From Prochlorococcus sp. AG-409-N21 (GTDB taxonomy: Bacteria; Cyanobacteriota; Cyanobacteriia; PCC-6307; Cyanobiaceae), in NCBI GenBank assembly GCA_003215415.1, contig QCKK01000004.1, positions 29,722 through 93,721 on the forward strand: 64,000 nt of DNA. The letters are read 5' to 3'. Shown piece by piece: positions 57,517 to 64,000 of this stretch. Position numbers and translations under genes: made by a program. The notes beneath the pieces were generated by a model. It was not told the origin of the DNA, ran no database searches, and saw only the letters and a program-made list of their open reading frames with translations. The stretch's first letter is position 1; each line of letters starts with the position of its first letter.

Positions 57517-60224
57517 TAGGATTCTCCAGGTTTAATTACTCTTACCGCACTAGCTCTTAATCTTCCTGTTTTTGTAGTTGCAGGTGGTTTCTTTTGAGAA
57601 GGCTTAGTAGAAGATTTAGCTTTTGTTTTAGAGGTTTTCTTTGATGGAGTTTTTTTGCGCTTAGTAGTTTTCTTGCTCGCAATTTTCGCAGCAAGCAATT
57701 CTATTGCCTCTTCAAGAGTTATATCCTCAGCACCTTTCCCTTCTGGCAAGGAGGCATTAATCTTGCCCTGTTTTACATATAAACCATAAGGACCATCATA
57801 AACTTGAATATTTTCTTCGGCTCCTTTTGGTGTTCCAAGATCTTTCAAAGCTGTTCTGCCTCCACGTCCTCTTTTCGGCATTGCTAATAATTCAAGAGCA
57901 CGAGCCAATTCAATTGTCAAAACATCATCTTCGGACTTTATAGATCGATAATCTTTCTCTCCTTTTCCTTTATTCCAAACAACATAAGGACCAAACCTAC
58001 CAAGTCCTGCTTGGATTTTTCCACCTTCTTTATGTTCACCTAATAAGCGAGGAAGTCTAAGCAAGCCCAATGCATCCTCAAGACTTATTTCTTCTGGCTT
58101 GGCACCTTTAAGTAAAGATGCTCGTTTAGGTTTAGGGTTGTCTTCACTGACCTGGCCGCGTTGAACATAATGTCCATATTGGCCGAAAAGTAAATAAATA
58201 TTTTCGCCTGTTTCTGGATCTTCTCCTAATGATTCAGGTCCATCTGCTTTATGTTTAAGTATTAACTCTGCCTTCTCTTCATTTAACTCAGCTGGAGTAA
58301 TTTCAGGCGGGAGTGAGGCTTTAAGCAATTCTTCTTCTCCATTTTCACCAACTCTTTTAGCTTCTAAATATGCCCCAAATCGACCTATACGAACAACACA
58401 AGGCAAGCCTTCTAAATCAATTTTTCTAGATACTCCTGGATCAATATCACCTTCTCTTTGCTGGACCTGAATTTCCAATCCTTCTTCTCCTTTGTAAAAA
58501 CCTTCTAGATAGGGCAACCACTTAACTTTTCCAGTCGAAATCTCATCAAGAGTGGACTCCATACGTGCAGTAAAGCTTGTATCAACCAAGTCTGGAAAAT
58601 GCTCCTCAAGGAGTGCAGTAACTGCAAATGCAGTAAAACTTGGAATCAAAGAATTGCTTTGCAGTGATGCATAACCACGGTCCACGATTGTTCCAATAAT
58701 GCTTGCATAAGTTGAAGGTCTCCCAATACCTTCCTTCTCAAGCATTTTGACAAGAGAAGCCTCGCTATAACGTGCAGGAGGCTGGGTTTGATGTCCTTGT
58801 GGTTCAACCTTTTGAGATGCAATCTCATCTCCTACCTTTAACTGAGGCAACAGCAATTCTTGACCTTCTAATGCTGCTTCAGGATCATCAGTTCCTTCGA
58901 CATAAGCACGGAAAAAGCCAGGGAAATCAATCCGCTTACCCGTAGCACGAAAAACAGCTCCAGCCACGCCAACATCGACCGCCATCATTGTCAAACGTGC
59001 CTCTGCCATTTGACTGGCAACTGTTCGCTTCCAAATAAGTTCATAAACGGCAAGGTCCCTTCCATCCAAGCCAGTCTCATTAGGAGCTCGGAAAATTTCT
59101 CCAGCAGGTCTAATTGCTTCGTGAGCTTCTTGAGCGTTACGAGCTTTTGTATTGAATTGACGTGCAACCTTGCTCAAATAATCACTTCCATATCTCTTCT
59201 CCACGCAACTTCTTGCTGCCTTAACCGCCTGCTCAGACAACTGAACAGAGTCTGTTCTCATATAAGTAATAAAACCGCGCTCATAAAGCCCTTGAGCGCA
59301 TCGCATGGTCTCTCTAGCTGACAAACGAAGCTTACGATTGGCCTCTTGTTGCAAAGTACTGGTGGTAAATGGTGGAACTGGTTTTCTAACAGTTGGCTTC
59401 TCTTCAACTTCCTCAACATTCCAATTTGATTTCATTACCTTCTCAGCTAATTTTTTAGCTTCTTCTTCTGTTAGCAATTTCGAAGAACTTCCAACTTTTA
59501 AAGAGCCAGTTGTTTCATCAAAATCACTTCCCACAGCGATCTTTTTACCATTTACCTTGGAAAGTTTTGCCTCAAACAAACTTTCTCCCTTCTTAAGACT
59601 GGCTTTTAAATCCCAATAACTGCCGCTTCTAAAAGATCTCCTTGAACGTTCTCTCTGCACTAAAAGGCGAACAGCCACTGACTGGACTCTGCCTGCAGAA
59701 AGTCCCCAAGCGACTTTCTTCCAAAGAAGTGGTGAGAGGGTATATCCAACCAAACGATCAAGAATTCTTCTGGTCTCCTGGGCATGAACCAATTTCATGT
59801 CCAAATCTCTTGTTTGATCTAGAGCTTTAGAAATTGCTTCTTTAGTAATTTCATGAAAAACCATCCTTTTAACAGGGACCTTAGGAGCAAGCAATTGCAG
59901 CAAATGCCAACTAATGCTTTCTCCTTCTCGATCTTCATCAGTAGCTAATAAAAGCTGATCTGCTCCTTTTAACGCCTCTTTTAGTCCTCTGACAATTTTC
60001 TTTTTATCTTTTGGAACGACATAAAGAGGCTCAAAGTCTGCAGAAGTATTAACGCCCAAGTTGGCCCATTTCTCGCCTTTGCTGGCTGCAGGGACTTCAC
60101 TGGCATTGTTAGGCAAATCCCTAACATGGCCCATAGAAGCTTCTACTAAGAACTCCTTAGGCAAGAAACCACGAATGGTTCTTGCCTTTGTGGGGCTCTC
60201 TACGATGACAAGTGTTTGCGGCAT
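57516..60224 (-). CDS. topA: DNA topoisomerase I
   Basis: TopA relaxes negative supercoils. The 902 residues have the Toprim start VIVESPTKARTIRGFLPKEF, acidic residues D96 and D98 in ATDEDREGE, the active-site Tyr321 in GFITYMRTDS, EAHEAIRPAG, then several Topo_C repeat units (FGAYLEAKR, FGQYGHYVQRGQ, GRFGPYVVWNKG, DGPYGLYVKQG) in place of zinc fingers, and a Lys/Thr/Ser-rich tail from about residue 852. It leads the minus-strand run. Confidence 0.97.
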   Translation of the reverse strand: MPQTLVIVESPTKARTIRGFLPKEFLVEASMGHVRDLPNNASEVPAASKGEKWANLGVNTSADFEPLYVVPKDKKKIVRGLKEALKGADQLLLATDEDREGESISWHLLQLLAPKVPVKRMVFHEITKEAISKALDQTRDLDMKLVHAQETRRILDRLVGYTLSPLLWKKVAWGLSAGRVQSVAVRLLVQRERSRRSFRSGSYWDLKASLKKGESLFEAKLSKVNGKKIAVGSDFDETTGSLKVGSSSKLLTEEEAKKLAEKVMKSNWNVEEVEEKPTVRKPVPPFTTSTLQQEANRKLRLSARETMRCAQGLYERGFITYMRTDSVQLSEQAVKAARSCVEKRYGSDYLSKVARQFNTKARNAQEAHEAIRPAGEIFRAPNETGLDGRDLAVYELIWKRTVASQMAEARLTMMAVDVGVAGAVFRATGKRIDFPGFFRAYVEGTDDPEAALEGQELLLPQLKVGDEIASQKVEPQGHQTQPPARYSEASLVKMLEKEGIGRPSTYASIIGTIVDRGYASLQSNSLIPSFTAFAVTALLEEHFPDLVDTSFTARMESTLDEISTGKVKWLPYLEGFYKGEEGLEIQVQQREGDIDPGVSRKIDLEGLPCVVRIGRFGAYLEAKRVGENGEEELLKASLPPEITPAELNEEKAELILKHKADGPESLGEDPETGENIYLLFGQYGHYVQRGQVSEDNPKPKRASLLKGAKPEEISLEDALGLLRLPRLLGEHKEGGKIQAGLGRFGPYVVWNKGKGEKDYRSIKSEDDVLTIELARALELLAMPKRGRGGRTALKDLGTPKGAEENIQVYDGPYGLYVKQGKINASLPEGKGAEDITLEEAIELLAAKIASKKTTKRKKTPSKKTSKTKAKSSTKPSQKKPPATTKTGRLRASAVRVIKPGES

Positions 60225-60350
60225 AGGCCAGCATTAAACCATTACATCTCTATCGCACCGAAGTGCATACTGCATAGTTAGATACATTTTCCAAGATCAT
60301 TATTCCTGTCACCGCTACAGTTTCCAATATTACTTAAACATGCACTCAAG

Positions 60351-61922
60351 ATGAACGAAATGGGTGCAGCTCTTCTCTCCTTACAAGTGATGTCAGACCC
60401 AGGCGAACTGCTAAACATGGCTTTAAATGCCGGCGCAGTCGCCCCAGAAGCTGCTGTACTGCTTGCAATGCTTGGAACCTTATTGGTCGATCTTGCGGGC
60501 GAACAAGCAGCCGCCAGGTGGGCTCCTCCAATTTGTTATCTGGGACTTAGCTCTGCATTGTTACTTCTGGCAATGCAATGGAACACACCGTTGCAATCTT
60601 CATTCCTTGGATCTTTCCTTGCAGACAACCTTGCAATTGCTTTTAGAGCTGTAATAGCACTTTCAACCCTGCTATCTCTTTTAATTAGTTGGCGATATGC
60701 AGAACAAAGTGGAAGTCCTGTAGGCGAATATGCAGCAATCCTTCTTGCCGCAACGCTTGGGGCAATGTTGTTATGCGGGTCGACTGATCTGGTTAGTGTT
60801 TTCGTTTCTTTAGAAACACTTTCAGTAGCAAGTTATCTACTTGCGGGATATATGAAACGTGATGCAAGAAGTTCTGAAGCAGCTCTCAAGTATTTGTTAG
60901 TGGGCTCTGCAGCAGCTGCTGTATTTCTATATGGTTCATCCCTGCTTTATGGATTCAGTGGAACTACCAATCTTGAAGGGATAGGAAACTCTCTAGTTAA
61001 CAGCCCTTCGCCTCTTGCTGCATTAGCACTTGTTTTTGTGCTTGCCACTGTTGCTTTCAAAATCGCAGCTGTCCCTTTCCATCAATGGACTCCTGATGTT
61101 TATGAAGGATCGCCAACTCCAGTAGTTGCATTTTTATCAGTAGGTTCAAAGGCCGCTGGTTTTGCTCTTGCAGTGAGAATTCTTGTTGGATGCTTTAGTG
61201 CTTTTGATGCTCAATGGAAACTTCTTTTTACTGTTCTTGCCTTATTAAGCATGACGCTTGGGAATGTCGTAGCGCTTGCTCAAACTTCCATGAAAAGGAT
61301 GCTTGCTTATAGCTCAATTGGACAAGCAGGGTTCGTCATGATCGGCCTTGTATGTGGCACAGAAGATGGATTTGCCGCAATGGTGCTTTATATGGCGGCT
61401 TACTTATTTATGAATCTTGGTGCATTTGCTTGCATCATTCTCTTCTCTATAAGAACAGGAAGTGACAGGATTTCTGACTATGCAGGTTTATATAAAAAAG
61501 ATCCATTAATAACTCTTGGTCTAAGTCTTTGTCTTCTTTCTTTAGGAGGTATTCCTCCTATGCTTGGCTTCTTTGGGAAGATTTACCTTTTCTTTGCAGG
61601 ATGGGCAGACCACCAATATTTATTAGTTGTTGTAGGACTAGTGACTTCCGTAATATCAATTTATTACTACATTTCAGTTATAAAGATGATGGTCGTGAAA
61701 GAACCACAGGAAGCATCAGAAGTTGTTAAAAATTACCCACTAGTTCAATGGAAAACTATTGGGCTACCTCCTCTCAGAATTGCCCTAATTGCATGTGTTT
61801 TAGTTACTGCTGTAGGAGGGATACTCTCAAACCCTCTATTCCAATGGGCTAATAGTACTGTTGCAGGGACCCCTCTTTTACAAGAAGCAATAGCATTAGG
61901 AAGTCAACAATCTCTTGGATAA
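60351..61922 (+). CDS. ndhB: NAD(P)H dehydrogenase subunit 2
   Basis: NdhB is a proton-pumping membrane subunit of the cyanobacterial NDH-1 complex for respiration, cyclic electron flow and CO2 uptake. The 523 residues have about 14 helices with [30 protein letters not shown] (in pieces), [20 protein letters not shown] and the IFIAGWADH-like turn as [13 protein letters not shown]. The ATG at 60351 is standard. It faces topA across a 126-base gap. Confidence 0.96.
   Translation: MNEMGAALLSLQVMSDPGELLNMALNAGAVAPEAAVLLAMLGTLLVDLAGEQAAARWAPPICYLGLSSALLLLAMQWNTPLQSSFLGSFLADNLAIAFRAVIALSTLLSLLISWRYAEQSGSPVGEYAAILLAATLGAMLLCGSTDLVSVFVSLETLSVASYLLAGYMKRDARSSEAALKYLLVGSAAAAVFLYGSSLLYGFSGTTNLEGIGNSLVNSPSPLAALALVFVLATVAFKIAAVPFHQWTPDVYEGSPTPVVAFLSVGSKAAGFALAVRILVGCFSAFDAQWKLLFTVLALLSMTLGNVVALAQTSMKRMLAYSSIGQAGFVMIGLVCGTEDGFAAMVLYMAAYLFMNLGAFACIILFSIRTGSDRISDYAGLYKKDPLITLGLSLCLLSLGGIPPMLGFFGKIYLFFAGWADHQYLLVVVGLVTSVISIYYYISVIKMMVVKEPQEASEVVKNYPLVQWKTIGLPPLRIALIACVLVTAVGGILSNPLFQWANSTVAGTPLLQEAIALGSQQSLG
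61543..61560 (+). repeat. 7-bp inverted repeat inside ndhB
   Basis: TAGGAGG (61543-61549) pairs with 61554-61560 around four bases, in codons for LGGIPP. Gly-Gly and Pro-Pro codons are naturally complementary, so this needs no further explanation. Confidence 0.6.
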
Positions 61923-62625
61923 ATCAATCTCAGAAAAAGATAAAGACCCATATGTTGCTGTACTTTCTGAGGTAAGCAAAATTTATGGTCAAGGCAACGT
62001 TGAGGTGAAAGCTCTTGACCAATTGAATTTAAAAGTAAAAAAAGGTGATTTCCTAGCAGTTATGGGTGCCAGTGGCTCTGGCAAAAGCACTGCCATGAAT
62101 ATTCTCGGATGCTTAGATCGGCCAACATTTGGCAGCTATCGACTTAATGGAGTTGCAGTAGAAGAGCTTGAAGATGATGAACTTGCCTACCTCAGGAATC
62201 AACAACTGGGCTTTGTTTTTCAACAGTTTCATCTGTTACCTCAAGCGACAGCTCTTGAAAACGTAATGCTCCCTATGGTTTATGCAGGAATCCCTCCCAA
62301 TGAGAGAAGAAATCGAGCAACAATAGCTTTGGAAAGAGTTGGACTTAAAGAAAGGATGAAAAATCTTCCCAACCAACTTTCTGGAGGCCAACAACAACGT
62401 GTAGCCATTGCAAGAGCAATAATCAATCAACCAGCCTTACTTCTGGCAGATGAACCAACTGGTGCTTTGGACTCAACAACTACCGAAGGAGTTCTTAATC
62501 TATTTGACGACCTACATAACCAAGGAATAACCCTTGTTCTTGTAACTCATGAAGATGATGTAGCAGCAAGAGCCAAACAATTAATTAAGTTCAAAGATGG
62601 AAAGGTTATTGATATAGAACATTAA
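61915..62625 (+). CDS. LolD/MacB-type ABC ATPase
   Basis: The 236 residues have Walker [14 protein letters not shown]-loop [11 protein letters not shown], signature [14 protein letters not shown], Walker [14 protein letters not shown] and the switch His in LVTHEDD. This is the LolD/MacB/FtsE-like class, which powers MacB-type permeases that extrude lipoproteins or peptides. No permease is adjacent. The TTG start overlaps the ndhB stop by eight bases. Confidence 0.9.
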   Translation: MDKSISEKDKDPYVAVLSEVSKIYGQGNVEVKALDQLNLKVKKGDFLAVMGASGSGKSTAMNILGCLDRPTFGSYRLNGVAVEELEDDELAYLRNQQLGFVFQQFHLLPQATALENVMLPMVYAGIPPNERRNRATIALERVGLKERMKNLPNQLSGGQQQRVAIARAIINQPALLLADEPTGALDSTTTEGVLNLFDDLHNQGITLVLVTHEDDVAARAKQLIKFKDGKVIDIEH

Positions 62626-62638
62626 TGGCTCATATATA

Positions 62639-63403
62639 TCAAGAGAAACGAGTCCAAGTTAATATCTCAGATCCTCTTTTTAACTTCATTGATCCATCCT
62701 TTTCTATGCCAACAATTTGTAAATAATCTCCACTAACTGGATCAATTATCTGCCTACTCCAAAGTCTTCGCTCTACCTCTGAGCAAACCCAATCTGGGCT
62801 ATCTGACAAAATAATTGCACGATCAAATGCTCTAATTACTTCTGCACTCCAAATGATTTCGTCACACTTGGACGGCCTAATTAAATCCAAAAGTCTTATC
62901 CCACCTATAGGCGTCCTATTACAAACATTCAAACCAAGTCCTATTCTAGAAAGCATTAATTGATTTCCACGGTGAACTAATCTAGGTAAAATACCAGCTA
63001 ATTTTCTACCATAAACATATAAATCATTTGGCCACTTGATGCGAACTGGTACTCCATATGTTTCCAATCTTTCTGCTAAAGCAACAGCAACAGTCAAACC
63101 AAGAATTGGAGGAGAATGTTTAGAAGTCTGCCAAGGAATAGCTGCACTAATCCAAACCCCACCAACAGGAGACAACCAACTCCTCCCAAATTGACCAGTT
63201 CCAAAATTCTGTCGATCAGCTAATACAGCTCTTGGTTGCAATCTTCTCCATGGCTCCTCTTTTAGCCAATTGGAAAGCACTAATTCAGTATTTGCACAAA
63301 CAGGCTGCCATCTCAATCGCCAAGGTTTTCTAATACCAGTAGATTCTCGATGCAAAAGTCGAAGGACTTTTCCACCACCTTTAAAAGTTTTAGCAATTTT
63401 CAT
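62639..63403 (-). CDS. birA: Biotin--[acetyl-CoA-carboxylase] ligase
   Basis: BirA activates biotin and attaches it to the carboxyl carrier protein. The 254 residues have VLADRQNFGTGQFGRSWLSP (biotin loop, a variant of GRGRxGR), VRIKWPNDLYV and KLAGIL. The N-terminal HTH repressor domain is absent, so it is a ligase only. I chose the ATG at 63403, 14 bases inside the aminotransferase 3' end. Converges on the LolD-like gene. Confidence 0.9.
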   Translation of the reverse strand: MKIAKTFKGGGKVLRLLHRESTGIRKPWRLRWQPVCANTELVLSNWLKEEPWRRLQPRAVLADRQNFGTGQFGRSWLSPVGGVWISAAIPWQTSKHSPPILGLTVAVALAERLETYGVPVRIKWPNDLYVYGRKLAGILPRLVHRGNQLMLSRIGLGLNVCNRTPIGGIRLLDLIRPSKCDEIIWSAEVIRAFDRAIILSDSPDWVCSEVERRLWSRQIIDPVSGDYLQIVGIEKDGSMKLKRGSEILTWTRFS

Positions 63404-64000
63404 CCCACCAAAGCTGGATTCTAGAGACAGCGGCTTGAAGCTCAACAACAGGGCGAACAAGTGCTAACCGAAGCCAACCTCTTCCTCCAGCCCCAAAACC
63501 AGTACCTGGTGTCAAGGCGACACCAGTTTGTTCCAAGAGATTTGCTGCAAATTCCTCATCGGTCCATCCTCTTTGCCTGGCCCAATTCGGTACAGGAAGC
63601 CATATATATAAAGCCATTGAAGGCAAGGGGGCATTCCAACCACAATCTGCCAATGCTTGATAAGTAACATCTCGGCGAGTCCTATAAACATCTACAAGTT
63701 TTCTAGGCCAATTTGGAGCATGCTTAAGTGCTGATATAGCGCCTCTTTGCAAAGCCAACGACTGATTGAAGTCCACTACCCCTTTCAATTTTCTCAAGGC
63801 CGTTATTAATGGCTCTGCACCAATTGCAAATGCCAAACGAAATCCACCTAAACACCAAGCTTTAGAAAACGAAAAAAATTCAATTCCTAATTCCCTCCAG
63901 CCTGGAGAAAGCAACAATGAAGGAGACTCACCTTCAAGGGCTAAATCTAAATATGGATTATCATTTGCGACTACAATATTATGTCGCAAACCTCTATTCA
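63390..64000 (-). CDS. Class I/II aminotransferase, N-terminus cut by window edge
   Basis: The visible 203 residues are the C-terminal two-thirds: IVVANDNPYLDL near the edge, the PLP-binding Lys in FFSFSKAWCLGGFRLAFAIG (20 residues), VDFNQSLALQRGA and GVALTPGTGFGAGGRGWLRLAL with the substrate-binding Arg. The frame is open to base 64000, so the true start lies outside. The substrate is unclear; aspartate- or diaminopimelate-type aminotransferases look similar. The birA start overlaps its end. Confidence 0.85.
   Translation of the reverse strand, partial: NRGLRHNIVVANDNPYLDLALEGESPSLLLSPGWRELGIEFFSFSKAWCLGGFRLAFAIGAEPLITALRKLKGVVDFNQSLALQRGAISALKHAPNWPRKLVDVYRTRRDVTYQALADCGWNAPLPSMALYIWLPVPNWARQRGWTDEEFAANLLEQTGVALTPGTGFGAGGRGWLRLALVRPVVELQAAVSRIQLWWDENC

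Overview
The window is a dense, low-GC (roughly high-30s percent) stretch of a marine picocyanobacterial chromosome. Photosystem I genes (psaF-psaJ), the cytochrome b6f genes petC-petA, a high-light-inducible protein, ndhB, cytochrome oxidase ctaCDE, a cyAbrB regulator, ClpR, and many short cyanobacteria-only genes with tiny intergenic gaps point to Prochlorococcus, most likely a low-light-adapted lineage. That assignment is inferred from gene content and order; no marker was searched. I see no CRISPR array, insertion sequence, integrase or phage genes.

Layout. 1-2.8 kb (minus): an FAD-linked dehydrogenase cut by the window edge, a cytosine-deaminase-like amidohydrolase and a DUF4359 protein. 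2.8-8.9 kb (plus): tRNA-His, miaB, then a wall and division block of ddl, a small membrane gene, ftsQ, a J-domain protein and ftsZ, closed by the SRP RNA on the other strand. 8.9-15.7 kb: panB against hemW, a PIN/TRAM membrane protein, clpR-clpP, ilvC and cbiB. 15.7-21 kb: a lone sugar transferase, a SLOG-like protein with a BioD/DRTGG protein, an SDR, map and rplS. 21-25.5 kb: tRNA-Trp, tRNA-Asp, gltX, a Na+/H+ antiporter, DUF1643 and an HLIP.

25.5-38.9 kb: tsaD, psaF-psaJ, gmk, rqcH, tatC, DUF3067, petC-petA-lgt-cobM, a RodZ-like gene, ppx, ubiA and ldcA. 38.9-43.5 kb: ispD, an 0.8-kb AT-rich gap, fabG, a short membrane protein and a solitary groEL. 43.5-51.7 kb: ctaA-ctaB-ABC exporter-unknown on the minus strand diverging from ctaC-D-E and cyAbrB. 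51.7-64 kb: ribE, a bifunctional nuclease with a [4Fe-4S] aldo/keto reductase, a five-gene minus-strand run led by topA, then ndhB, a LolD-like ATPase, birA and an aminotransferase cut by the right edge.

Most of the window is housekeeping. Working relations include: ctaAB makes heme A for ctaCDE; tatC would export twin-arginine substrates such as the PetC precursor and the solute-binding protein at 54.2 kb; cbiB, cobM and the CobT-like protein belong to cobamide synthesis; ftsQ and ftsZ act in division.

The most unexpected structure is a set of long perfect inverted repeats inside conserved protein-coding sequence (ddl, ctaD, ribE, the aldo/keto reductase, and a terminator-shaped one at the start of lgt), several of them between 50.5 and 53.2 kb. 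Other points of note are a likely non-ATG start of cbiB coupled to the ilvC stop, a hairpin that hides the tatC ribosome binding site, large convergent gene overlaps, and several short unannotated reading frames.
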